A program made the translations under genes and the position numbers. A DNA stretch of 64,000 nt from Streptomyces xanthochromogenes. Its GTDB lineage: Bacteria; Actinomycetota; Actinomycetes; Streptomycetales; Streptomycetaceae. Shown here piece by piece: positions 33,051-41,394 of this stretch. The notes under the pieces were generated by a model. That model searched no databases and was not told the origin of the DNA. It saw only the letters and a program-made list of their open reading frames with translations. Positions within the stretch are counted from its first letter, which is position 1. Each line of letters starts with the position of its first letter. The stretch covers positions 132,257 to 196,256 of the forward strand of contig NZ_BMUZ01000015.1 in the NCBI RefSeq assembly GCF_014650455.1. Direction: 5' to 3'.

Positions 33051-35890
33051 GCCGCCTTGAGATCCACGCCGGGTCCGGACACCGGCTGGGCGCGGCCAAC
33101 CCGTTCCGGGAGGGGCCGGCCGACCTGCGACTGGTAGGCCCGGCGCTCGGAGCGTGGGGAGGCACGGCCGCGGCACTCAACTCAACTGCTGCGCAATCAA
33201 GTTGGGGTGCGCTTGCATGCCTGGTGGCGGCCGGGGTGCTGGTGGCGCCGACGGCCGGACGAGCGCTGGCGCGGTGGGTCGGGGGCCGGGACCGGGGCAG
33301 GGGCGCGAACGCGGGGTCGCGACGTGAGTGGGGCGGGGCGGGGGATCGGGGCGGGGCCGGTGATCGGCATGGGGGGCGGGACCGGGACGGAGATGGGGCT
33401 CTGGACGGAGATGGGGCCCGGGACCGGGGCGGAGATGGGGTCCGGGACCGAGATGGGGATGGGGGTGGGGACGGGGTCCGGGATCGGAGTCGGAGCGGGC
33501 GCAGTGGGTTGGGCGGCGGGCAGGGCTGTTGGGCTGGTCAAGGGATCTGGCGGTATCGGGGTGCGGTGGCCGGGGTTCTGGTCTGTGCGGCGGCCGGGAT
33601 CGTGGCCGGAGGGCTGAATGCCGCCGAGACGCGGCGCGGGCCGCTGCCCGCGCTCGCGGCCGAGTTCCGGCAGGCGACCGTGGAGTTGGTGGTGCGCGCC
33701 GATCCGCGAGCGACCCGTTCGCCGGGCTGGGGCGGGGCGACGTTCGCGGTGGACACGGAGGTCGAACGGGTCCTGGGTCCGAGCGGCAGGACCGATCTGG
33801 TGCATACGCCGGTCCTGGTGATCGCGCCCGCGAGCTGGCAGGGGCTCCTGCCGTCGACCCGGGTGCGGGTGACCGGTCGACTCGCGCCGGGGGGCGAGGG
33901 AGTCGCCGCCGTGCTGAAGGCTCCGGGCGGGCCGCCTCGCATCATCGGGCCGCCAACTGTCCTACAACGTATGGCCGGTGAGCTCAGGATCGGACTGCGC
34001 AGGGCGGCCGAAGGGCTTGCGCCGGATGCGCGGGCACTGCTGCCCGGCCTGGTCGTCGGCGACACCTCGCGGGTGACGCCCGATCTGAAGGCTGCCTTCG
34101 AGGCGACCGACCTGACGCACCTCATGGCCGTGTCCGGAAGCAACCTGGCCATCATGCTGGCACTGCTGATCGGAGCGCCGGGCCGGGCCTTGCTGGCCGA
34201 GCGGGGCGGCCTCGCCCCGAGGCTCGGGATCTCCTTGCGGGCGACGGCACTGCTCGGCGGAGCGCTCACGCTCGCCTTCGTGGTGGTGTGCCGGCCGGAG
34301 CCGAGCGTGCTGCGAGCCGCGGCCTGCGGGCTGGTCACCTTGCTCGCCATCGGCACGGGCCGACGCAGATCGCTGATCCCGGCGCTGGCCGCCGCCGTAC
34401 TGCTCTTGGTGCTGTACGCGCCCGAACTGGCCCGCAGTTATGGCTTTATGCTCTCGGTCCTCGCGACGGGGGCGCTGCTCACGATCGCGCCGGGCTGGGC
34501 CGAGGCGCTGCGCCGGCGCGGGGTGCCGGGTCGGCTCGCCGAGGTGCTGGCCGCTGCGGGGGCGGCGCAGGCCGTGTGCGCGCCGGTGGTGGCCGTGTTC
34601 GCGGAGCGGGTCAGCCTGGTTGCCGTGCCCTGCAATCTGCTGGCCGAGCCGGCGGTGGCACTGGCGACGATCGCGGGCTTCGCCGCCCTGGCCGCCGCTC
34701 CGGTCTCCATGGCTGTCGCCAAGTTTCTTGCCTGGTGCGCGGGTTGGCCAGCCGGGTGGATCGCATCGGTGGCCCGTACCGGCGCGGCCCTGCCCGGGGC
34801 GCAGTCGGGGTGGCCCGGCGGCTGGCGCGGGGGACTGCTCCTGGCGATCGTGACCGGGGTGGCGGTGCTCACGGCGCGTCGGCTGTCCCGGTATCCCTGG
34901 GCGGCCGCCTCGCTCGCGCTTCTCGTCCTGCTCGCGGTGGTGCGGCCCGCCCCACTGACCAGGCTCGTCACCGGATGGCCGCCGCCGGGCTGGTCGTATG
35001 CGATGTGCGATGTGGGGCAAGGGGATGCCACGGTGCTTGCCGCTGGAGCGGGGGTGGCGGTGGTGATCGACACGGGGCCGGAGCCCCTGGCGGTCGATCG
35101 CTGCCTGCATGAACTCGGCGTGAGCCGGATTCCGTTGCTCCTGCTCACCCATTTCCATGCTGATCATGTTGGGGGTCTCGCCGGGGTGTTGCGGGGCCGA
35201 TCGGTGGGGGTGATCGAGACGACGGGGTTCGCGGATCCGCCCGACCAGGCCGCGTTCGTCCGGCGCACCGCCGCTGCGGGCGGGGTGCCGGTGACGACCG
35301 CCGCGTACGGCGAGCGGCGGGCGTTGGGCGGGCTCTCCTGGGAGGTGCTGTGGCCACCGCCACTGCCACCGCTATCGCCGCCACCGCAGCCGGGCAGGCA
35401 GAGCTCAGCACCACCCGGTCTGCCGACGGCACCGGTACCGCCACCGGCATCACCGCTGACGCCGAGTCCGCGCCCGAGTCCGCGCCCGGGGCCGGGGTTG
35501 GACGGGCCGAATGACGCCAGCGTCACCCTGCTCGTCCATGCCGCCGCGGGGCTGACCCTGCTGCTGCCCGGCGATCTTGAACCGCCCTCCCAGCGAGGCC
35601 TGTTGCGCGAGAACCCGGGGCTCGGGCGGGTCGACGTCCTCAAGGTCGCCCACCACGGCTCGGCGCACCAGGAGCCCGCCCTGCTCAGGGCCGTACGTCC
35701 GAGACTGGCGCTGATCTCGGTGGGCCGGGACAACCGCTATGGCCACCCCGCGCCCGGCACGGTCGCCGTGCTGCGGGCATGGGGAGCGGCGGTGCTGCGG
35801 ACGGACACGGACGGGGCGATCGCGGTCGTGGGAGCGGGGGACTCGCTGAGGGCCGTGCCCCGGGCCGCGGCTCGGGGGAGGGGGCCTTGA
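33047..35890 (+). CDS. comEC: ComEC/Rec2-family DNA channel with MBL-fold domain
   Basis: The 947-aa protein starts at GTG 33047, overlapping the comEA stop (GTGA). An N-terminal hydrophobic part contains a 60-70-residue insert of Gly/Asp/Arg repeats (GDRGGAG, RDRDGDG). The Competence domain follows with its membrane helices (LTHLMAVSGSNLAIML). A C-terminal metallo-beta-lactamase domain has HFHADHVGG and VAHHGSAHQ with ligands intact. A second, Pro-rich insert (~800-830) splits the MBL domain. The family passes single-stranded DNA across the membrane. Streptomyces competence is not well shown, so the cellular use is open. Confidence 0.9.
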   Translation: MSRLEIHAGSGHRLGAANPFREGPADLRLVGPALGAWGGTAAALNSTAAQSSWGALACLVAAGVLVAPTAGRALARWVGGRDRGRGANAGSRREWGGAGDRGGAGDRHGGRDRDGDGALDGDGARDRGGDGVRDRDGDGGGDGVRDRSRSGRSGLGGGQGCWAGQGIWRYRGAVAGVLVCAAAGIVAGGLNAAETRRGPLPALAAEFRQATVELVVRADPRATRSPGWGGATFAVDTEVERVLGPSGRTDLVHTPVLVIAPASWQGLLPSTRVRVTGRLAPGGEGVAAVLKAPGGPPRIIGPPTVLQRMAGELRIGLRRAAEGLAPDARALLPGLVVGDTSRVTPDLKAAFEATDLTHLMAVSGSNLAIMLALLIGAPGRALLAERGGLAPRLGISLRATALLGGALTLAFVVVCRPEPSVLRAAACGLVTLLAIGTGRRRSLIPALAAAVLLLVLYAPELARSYGFMLSVLATGALLTIAPGWAEALRRRGVPGRLAEVLAAAGAAQAVCAPVVAVFAERVSLVAVPCNLLAEPAVALATIAGFAALAAAPVSMAVAKFLAWCAGWPAGWIASVARTGAALPGAQSGWPGGWRGGLLLAIVTGVAVLTARRLSRYPWAAASLALLVLLAVVRPAPLTRLVTGWPPPGWSYAMCDVGQGDATVLAAGAGVAVVIDTGPEPLAVDRCLHELGVSRIPLLLLTHFHADHVGGLAGVLRGRSVGVIETTGFADPPDQAAFVRRTAAAGGVPVTTAAYGERRALGGLSWEVLWPPPLPPLSPPPQPGRQSSAPPGLPTAPVPPPASPLTPSPRPSPRPGPGLDGPNDASVTLLVHAAAGLTLLLPGDLEPPSQRGLLRENPGLGRVDVLKVAHHGSAHQEPALLRAVRPRLALISVGRDNRYGHPAPGTVAVLRAWGAAVLRTDTDGAIAVVGAGDSLRAVPRAAARGRGP

Positions 35891-35963
35891 GGTGCGGCCC
35901 CAATTCAATTGAGGAGCGGCGGGTGCATCCCCAAGTCAATGAACAGTCGGGAAAGTTGACGGC

Positions 35964-36425
35964 TCAGACGAGCCAGGTGCCCTCGCTCATCAGGTCGCGG
36001 TCGGGGATCTCGTTGACCTCGCGCCAGGCCTGGATGCGCTGGGGGGCGACACGGAAGTAGGTGTAGGAGGGGCCGCTGTCGCGCGGGTCCCAGACGAGTT
36101 TGGCGGCGAAGGCGTCGGCCGAGGCACCGGGAAGTTCGCCGGCCGGGACGACGGTCGCGGTGCCGGTGATGTGGACGACGTCCCGGGTGTGGCCCAGCGT
36201 CACCTGCACCGGGCGGTCGCCGGACTCCAGGTTGCGCAGGGTGGGGTTGGTGCGCCGGGTGCACATCAGGAGCGAGCCGTGTTCCCAGACGAAGGAGAGA
36301 GGCATGAGGTGGGGTTCACCCGAGGCGGAGGCGGTCGCGACCCAGGCGTCCTCGTCCTTTTCGAGGCGGGTCAGGACGTCCTGCTTGCGCTGTTCGCGCG
36401 TGCGCGGCGGCTCATGTGTCGTCAT
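35964..36425 (-). CDS. Pyridoxamine 5'-phosphate oxidase-like (PPOX) FMN/F420-binding protein
   Basis: The 153-aa protein has the split-barrel pattern: AWVATASASGEPHLMPLSFV, LLMCTRRTNPTLRNLESGD, VQVTLGHTRDVVHITG and a C-terminal YFRVAPQRIQAW. Small proteins of this type bind FMN or F420 and reduce varied substrates; which one is unclear. ACGGTA at 36434-36439 (TACCGT on the minus strand) is placed to drive a leaderless message. It converges on comEC, with 73 bases between. Confidence 0.8.
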   Translation of the reverse strand: MTTHEPPRTREQRKQDVLTRLEKDEDAWVATASASGEPHLMPLSFVWEHGSLLMCTRRTNPTLRNLESGDRPVQVTLGHTRDVVHITGTATVVPAGELPGASADAFAAKLVWDPRDSGPSYTYFRVAPQRIQAWREVNEIPDRDLMSEGTWLV

Positions 36426-36734
36426 GTCCCGTCACGGTAGCGGGCGTTGGGGGACAGGTGCCTCGGGCGCCGGACCTAGGACCTCCGGGCCAGGTCGGAG
36501 CGGGGAACGGCCGGAAGACGGCCGACTAGGCGCGCACAAGCGGAATGGCCAATTCGGGCCTCTGGTGACAGGTGCCTCAGCAGTGCCCAGGCTCCGCGTT
36601 TGCCTCGAACGGCACAACAGTGATCGAATGCGTCTTCGTCAAGGGGCCGTAGTCCTGCTGTGGCGAGGACGGACGAGGATGTCTGCCCCCTGCGCGGCCC
36701 GGCAGAAATTTCTACGCACGGGGGTGCGTGCACA
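36426..36734. other. Divergent spacer with GACAGGTGCCTC direct repeat
   Basis: About 310 bp between the PPOX gene (minus) and the YceI gene (plus). GACAGGTGCCTC occurs at about 36454 and 36568, a possible operator pair. No gene seen. Confidence 0.4.
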
Positions 36735-37616
36735 GTGTTCAGCCGCTGGTTCGGCAAGAGCTCGACCAGTTCTCGTTCCGGGCCGCTGGCCGGCCTCTCG
36801 GTGCCTCCGACCGCGGGTGTGCTCAGCTGTCGTGTGCTCGACCCCGTCAGCGAGCCTGTCCAGCGGGCCGAGTACGTGGTCAGTGACGCCTCGGGCCGCA
36901 AGGTCGTGGCGGGGGAGACCGACCCGTTCGGCACGCTGGTCACGACGGTCCCGGCAGGTGAATACCGGCTGGCCGTCACGGCCGACGGATATACGCCCTT
37001 CCACGGCAACGCCACTGTCCCCGCGAGTGGGCTCGCCGCGCTCGGCGACATCACGCTCCAGATCGCCGCCCCGCCCACGCTGCCGGAGCCGGGCGAGTGG
37101 GAACTCGATCCGACGCACTCCCAGATCGGCTTCACGGCGAGCCACATCGGCCTGGCCCGCATCCACGGCAGGTTCAACACGTTCGCCGGGGCCATCCGGA
37201 TCGGTGAGCGCATGGAAGGGTCGGCGATGCACGTCATCATCGACACCGCGTCCATCGACACCGGGGTCGGGATGCGCGACGACCACCTGCGGTCGGGCGA
37301 CTTCCTGGACGTCGGCAGCTATCCGACGATGGAGTTCTACAGTGACCGCTTCGTGCACCGCGGCGCCGGTCGGTGGGCGATCATCGGCGGACTCACGCTG
37401 CACGGTGTGAGCCGTACGGTGACGCTGGACACGCAGTACCTGGGCCTGGGGACCGGGCTCGGGGGCGAGACCAGGGGCGCCTGCCGGGCCACCACCGAGC
37501 TGCACCGCGAGGACTTCACGCTCACCTGGCAGACCATGCTGGCGCGGGGGATCGCGGCGATCGGGTCGTCGATCTCGATCGACCTCGACATCCAGGTCGT
37601 GCCGAAGGAGGGCTGA
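36735..37616 (+). CDS. YceI-family protein with carboxypeptidase-regulatory-like domain
   Basis: The start chosen is GTG 36735 (FSRWFGK follows), as in homologues I remember; an in-frame ATG at 36660 has no ribosome site. Residues ~25-115 form a beta-sandwich of the CarboxypepD_reg type (VLSCRVLDPVSEPVQRAEYV, PAGEYRLAVTADGY). Residues ~125-290 are the YceI lipocalin-like domain (WELDPTHSQIGFTASHIGLA, RFNTFAGAI, DDHLRSGDFLDVGSYPTMEF, ITGD-like end). YceI proteins bind isoprenoid or amphiphilic ligands. The fusion to a small beta domain is common in streptomycetes. No signal peptide is seen, so it is likely cytoplasmic. Confidence 0.85.
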   Translation: MFSRWFGKSSTSSRSGPLAGLSVPPTAGVLSCRVLDPVSEPVQRAEYVVSDASGRKVVAGETDPFGTLVTTVPAGEYRLAVTADGYTPFHGNATVPASGLAALGDITLQIAAPPTLPEPGEWELDPTHSQIGFTASHIGLARIHGRFNTFAGAIRIGERMEGSAMHVIIDTASIDTGVGMRDDHLRSGDFLDVGSYPTMEFYSDRFVHRGAGRWAIIGGLTLHGVSRTVTLDTQYLGLGTGLGGETRGACRATTELHREDFTLTWQTMLARGIAAIGSSISIDLDIQVVPKEG

Positions 37617-37670
37617 CCCCGGTCAGGGGTGGCCGCGGGGGCCGCGGAGGCCCGGGGCGACCAGGGGCGG

Positions 37671-37937
37671 TCAGGGGGATTCGAGCCAGCCGTCGTGTTC
37701 GGCGACCAAGGTGTCCAGGGCCTTCGGGTCCAGACGGGCGCCGGGGTCCTCGACGACGACGAGCCACTGGGCGTCCTCGGCGTCGTCCTCGCCGGCCAGG
37801 GCGTCGCGGACCAGCTGAGGCTCCTCGGCGAGACCGAACAGGTCGGTCAGCTCGGCGGCCACCTCCTCGGCGGCGTCGCGGTCCGGGAGTACCAGTACGT
37901 GTCGGGTCACATCGTTCACCTGGCCATTCTCCGACAT
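37671..37937 (-). CDS. Small acidic conserved protein, 88 aa
   Basis: An acidic protein with a ferredoxin-like predicted fold: HVLVLPDRDAAEEVAAELTD, LVRDALAGEDDAEDAQWLVV and a helical end. No Cys, membrane helix or signal. The start could be ATG 37937 or GTG at 37919, the latter with GGAG upstream; homologues I recall begin at MTRHVLV. It diverges from holA, 74 bases away. Function unknown. Confidence 0.7.
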   Translation of the reverse strand: MSENGQVNDVTRHVLVLPDRDAAEEVAAELTDLFGLAEEPQLVRDALAGEDDAEDAQWLVVVEDPGARLDPKALDTLVAEHDGWLESP

Positions 37938-38011
37938 GCCCGGCGGGTCTCGGCGCGGTGGGGGAGCGGGCGGACGGGCACTGTCAGTGGCCCGTGGGAT
38001 GCTGGACGGCG

Positions 38012-38998
38012 ATGGCCACCAGGAAGAATTCCACCGACGATCCGCTCGCCCCCGTCACGCTCGCCGTGGGCCAGGAGGACCTGCTGCTCGACCGCGCCGT
38101 GCAGCGGGTGGTGGCGGCCGCCCGGGCCGCCGACTCCGACACCGATGTGCGTGACCTGACCTCCGACCAGTTGCAGCCCGGCACGCTCGCCGAGCTGACC
38201 AGCCCCTCGCTCTTCGCCGAGCGGAAGGTGGTGGTGGTCCGCAACGCGCAGGACCTCTCTGCGGACACGGTCAAGGACGTTAAGGCGTATCTCGACGCGC
38301 CCGCCGAGGAGATCACCCTCGTGCTGCTCCACGCCGGCGGCGCCAAGGGCAAGGGGCTCCTCGACGCGGCCCGGAAGGCGGGAGCGCGGGAAGTCGCGTG
38401 TCCCAAGACGACGAAGCCGGCCGAGCGGCTCACGTTCGTACGGCAGGAGTTCCGGGCGCTGGGGCGTTCGGCCACGCCCGAGGCGTGCCAGGCGCTGGTC
38501 GACTCCATCGGCAGCGATCTGCGGGAGCTGGCCTCCGCGGCGTCGCAGCTGTGCGCGGACGTGGAGGGCACGATCGACGAGGCCGTCGTCGGGCGCTACT
38601 ACACGGGCCGGGCCGAGGCGTCCAGCTTCACCGTCGCCGACCGGGCGGTGGAGGGACGGGCCGCGGAGGCGCTGGAGGCGCTGCGGTGGTCGCTCTCGAC
38701 GGGGGTCGCGCCGGTGCTGATCACCAGCGCGCTGGCGCAGGGCGTGCGGGCGATCGGGAAGCTGTCGTCCGCGCGGGGCGGGCGGCCGGCGGATCTCGCG
38801 CGGGAGCTCGGGATGCCGCCGTGGAAGATCGACCGGGTGCGCCAGCAGATGCGGGGGTGGACGCCGGACGGGGTTTCCTTGGCCCTGCGGGCCGTGGCCG
38901 AGGCGGACGCGGGGGTGAAGGGCGGGGGGGACGACCCCGAGTACGCCCTGGAGAAGGCCGTTGTCGCCATCGCGCGGGCGGCGCGGACGGGGCGCTGA
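38012..38998 (+). CDS. holA: DNA polymerase III delta subunit
   Basis: The 328-aa protein has the clamp-loader delta pattern: LAVGQEDLLLDRAV, SLFAERKVVVVRNAQDLSAD, AGGAKGKGLLDAARKAGA, SDLRELASAASQL and PPWKIDRVRQQMRGW near the end. Delta opens the sliding clamp during replication. The start is ATG 38012. In streptomycetes holA is normally followed at once by rpsT (30S S20) on the opposite strand and then lepA; neither is in this window. Instead a tandem repeat array and a biosynthetic cluster begin. Confidence 0.93.
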   Translation: MATRKNSTDDPLAPVTLAVGQEDLLLDRAVQRVVAAARAADSDTDVRDLTSDQLQPGTLAELTSPSLFAERKVVVVRNAQDLSADTVKDVKAYLDAPAEEITLVLLHAGGAKGKGLLDAARKAGAREVACPKTTKPAERLTFVRQEFRALGRSATPEACQALVDSIGSDLRELASAASQLCADVEGTIDEAVVGRYYTGRAEASSFTVADRAVEGRAAEALEALRWSLSTGVAPVLITSALAQGVRAIGKLSSARGGRPADLARELGMPPWKIDRVRQQMRGWTPDGVSLALRAVAEADAGVKGGGDDPEYALEKAVVAIARAARTGR

Positions 38999-39045
38999 CG
39001 GGGCTGCACCCCGGGCCCCTCGCGCGGGGCTCCGCCCCGCCCCCT

Positions 39046-39510
39046 GTCCGTCGGGTGCGGGCTGCTGCGGGCCGTTCGCGCAGTTCCCCGCGCCCCTGAG
39101 GGGCCTGGGCTGCGCCCTGCCTCCAACTCCTGCTCCCTGTCGGTCGGGTGGGGGCTGCCGTGGGCTGGTCGCGCAGTTCCTCGCGCCCCTGGAGGGCTCG
39201 GGCTGCGCCCTGCCTCCAACTCCCGCCCCCTGTCCGTCGGGTGCGGGCTGCTGCGGGCCGTTCGCGCAGTTCCCCGCGCCCCTGAGGGGCTCGGGCTGCG
39301 CCCTGCCTCCAACTCCTGCTCCCTGTCCGTCGGGTGCGGGCTGCTGCGGGCCGTTCGCGCAGTTCCCCGCGCCCCTGAGGGGCCTGGGCTGCGCCCTGCC
39401 TCCAACTCCTGCTCCCTGTCGGTCGGGTGCGGGCTGCCGTGGGCTGGTCGCGCAGTTCCCCGCGCCCCTGAGGGGCCCGGGCTGCGCCCCTGCCATCAAC
39501 TTCCGCTTCC
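39046..39510. repeat. 93-bp tandem array, five copies
   Basis: Units start at 39046, 39139, 39232, 39325 and 39418, each 93 bp on, with few differences. Each carries CGCGCAGTTCCCCGCGCCCC, the reverse complement of an element also found at 53135 and 55636-55990. Spacer sequences between cores are also repeated, so this is a tandem duplication, not a CRISPR array. Confidence 0.93.
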
Positions 39511-39609
39511 CGCGCCCCTGGAGGGACCGGGCTGCGCCCCTGCCATCAACTTCCGCTCCCCGTGTGCCTGGAGGGCCCGGGCTGTGCCCGGGGCCTTCAG
39601 GGGGTTGCG
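39511..39609. other. Remnant repeats between array and accE
   Basis: CGGGCTGCGCCCCTGCCATC and CCATCAACTTCCGCT-type units occur twice (about 39478-39506 and 39529-39557), a shorter ~51-bp duplication. No gene seen. Confidence 0.5.
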
Positions 39610-39804
39610 TCAGGCGGCTCGGCGCCAGCTCACCGGGGGTGCGTAGGGCTGGCGGCGCCAGGCGGCCAGGGGGATCACGGGGGCCAGGGCGGCGGTGGGT
39701 TCCGCCGACAGGGAGAGGAGGACCACCGTCAGGGCGGCCAGTTCGGCCTCCGTCGGGGTGCCTCTCAGTACGCGGAACAGGGGTTCAGTCGAATCGTTCG
39801 GCAC
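39610..39804 (-). CDS. accE: Acyl-CoA carboxylase epsilon subunit
   Basis: The 64-aa protein matches the small epsilon subunit of actinobacterial acyl-CoA carboxylases (PF13822): LFRVLRGTPTEAELAALTVV at the start and a Trp/Arg-rich end (AAWRRQPYAPPVSWRR). Epsilon stimulates the beta subunit. The start is GTG 39804 with GAGGAGC five bases upstream. It follows the beta-subunit gene by nine bases, the usual arrangement. I assign this pair to the biosynthetic cluster because the beta gene overlaps a sugar gene. Confidence 0.88.
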   Translation of the reverse strand: MPNDSTEPLFRVLRGTPTEAELAALTVVLLSLSAEPTAALAPVIPLAAWRRQPYAPPVSWRRAA

Positions 39805-39813
39805 GCTCGCTCC

Positions 39814-41394
39814 TCACTGCGGGGGGTTGCCATGTTTGCGGGACGGCAGGTCGGCGTGCTTGGTGCGGAGCATCGCCAGGGCCGCCGCGAGGACCTTCCT
39901 CGTCTCGGCGGGGTCGATGACGTCGTCGACCAGGCCGCGCTCGGCCGCGTAGTAGGGGTGCATGAGTTCCGACTTGTAGGCCGCGATCTTCTCGGCCCGT
40001 ACCGCCTCCGGATGGTCCGAACCCGCTATCTCCCGGCGGAAGATGACGTTCGCCGCCCCCTCCGCGCCCATCACCGCGATCTCGTTGGTGGGCCACGCGT
40101 AGGTGAGGTCCGCGCCGATGGACTGGGAGTCCATGACGATGTACGCGCCGCCGTAGGCCTTGCGCAGGATCAGCGAGATGCGCGGGACCGTCGCGTTGCA
40201 GTACGCGTAGAGCAGCTTCGCTCCGTGGCGGATGATCCCGCCGTGCTCCTGCGAGACGCCCGGCAGGAAGCCCGGCACGTCGACCAGGGTCAGCAGCGGG
40301 ATGTTGAAGGCATCGCAGAGCTGGACGAAGCGGGCTGCCTTCTCGCTCGCCTCGATGTCCAGGACACCCGCGAGGAACTGCGGCTGGTTCGCCAGGATGC
40401 CCACCACACGGCCGTCGATGCGGGCGAGCGCACAGATGATGTTCCGCGCCCAGTGCTCGTGGACTTCGAGCAGGTCGCCGTGGTCGACGATCTCTTCGAG
40501 GACCTTGCGCATGTCGTACGGGCGGTTGCCGTCCGCCGGGACCAGGTCGAGCAGCACGTCGGTGCGGCGGTCCGCCGGGTCGTCGCCCGGGGGCAGCGGC
40601 GGGGGCATCTCCCGGTTGTTCGAGGGGAGGAGCGAGATCAGGTAGCGGACCTCCGCCAGGCAGGTCTCCTCGTCGTCGTGGACGAAGTGGGAGACGCCCG
40701 ACACCCCGGCGTGCACGTCCGCGCCGCCGAGGCCGTTCTGGGTGATCTCCTCGCCGGTGACCGCCTGCACCACGTCCGGTCCGGTGATGAACATCTGCGA
40801 GGTCTCACGGACCATGAACACGAAGTCCGTGAGCGCCGGGCTGTAGGCGGCGCCGCCCGCGCACGGGCCGAGCATGACGCTGATCTGCGGGATCACGCCC
40901 GAGGCCCGGGTGTTGCGCTGGAAGATGCCGCCATAGCCGGCGAGCGCGCTGACGCCCTCCTGGATACGGGCACCGGCGCCGTCGTTCAGGGAGACCAGGG
41001 GGGCACCGGCCGCGATGGCCATGTCCATGATCTTGTGGATCTTCGTGGCGTGGGCCTCGCCCAGCGCGCCGCCGAAGATGCGGAAGTCGTGCGCGTAGAC
41101 GAAGACCGTGCGGCCCTCGACCGTGCCCCAGCCGGTGATCACACCGTCGGTGTACGGCTTCTTCGCCTCCAGACCGAACCCCACGGCCCGGTGCCGCCGC
41201 AGCTGCTCGACCTCGTGGAACGAGTCCGGGTCGAGGAGCAGGTCGATGCGCTCACGGGCGGTCAGCTTGCCCTTGGCGCGCTGGGCCTCGGTGGCCTTCT
41301 CGCTCGGGCCGAGCCTCGCCTGCTCGCGCAGGACGTGAAGTTCGGCGACGCGCACGGCCGCGGTCACCGGCGGCGGCTGCTCAGTCACGGTCAC
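39814..41394 (-). CDS. Acyl-CoA carboxylase beta (carboxyltransferase) subunit
   Basis: The 526-aa protein has both crotonase-fold halves of AccB/PccB: AKGKLTARERIDLLLDPDSF, the oxyanion-hole block GPCAGGAAYSPALTDF, ILANQPQFLAGVLDIEASEK, VDVPGFLPGVSQEHGGIIR and GAEGAANVIF. It moves carboxybiotin to acetyl- or propionyl-CoA. Ile near residue 419 (GGAYIVM) occupies the specificity site where S. coelicolor PccB has Asp422 and AccB has Ile; the Ile form accepts acetyl- as well as propionyl-CoA. The start is GTG 41394 with AAAGGA six bases upstream, overlapping the 3-ketoreductase gene by 14 bases. It may supply extender units for a polyketide part coded outside the window. Confidence 0.9.
   Translation of the reverse strand: MTVTEQPPPVTAAVRVAELHVLREQARLGPSEKATEAQRAKGKLTARERIDLLLDPDSFHEVEQLRRHRAVGFGLEAKKPYTDGVITGWGTVEGRTVFVYAHDFRIFGGALGEAHATKIHKIMDMAIAAGAPLVSLNDGAGARIQEGVSALAGYGGIFQRNTRASGVIPQISVMLGPCAGGAAYSPALTDFVFMVRETSQMFITGPDVVQAVTGEEITQNGLGGADVHAGVSGVSHFVHDDEETCLAEVRYLISLLPSNNREMPPPLPPGDDPADRRTDVLLDLVPADGNRPYDMRKVLEEIVDHGDLLEVHEHWARNIICALARIDGRVVGILANQPQFLAGVLDIEASEKAARFVQLCDAFNIPLLTLVDVPGFLPGVSQEHGGIIRHGAKLLYAYCNATVPRISLILRKAYGGAYIVMDSQSIGADLTYAWPTNEIAVMGAEGAANVIFRREIAGSDHPEAVRAEKIAAYKSELMHPYYAAERGLVDDVIDPAETRKVLAAALAMLRTKHADLPSRKHGNPPQ

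Noticed and set aside
39046..39510. CRISPR array
   Set aside because: The intervening sequences are repeated too, units are 93 bp, and no cas gene is near.
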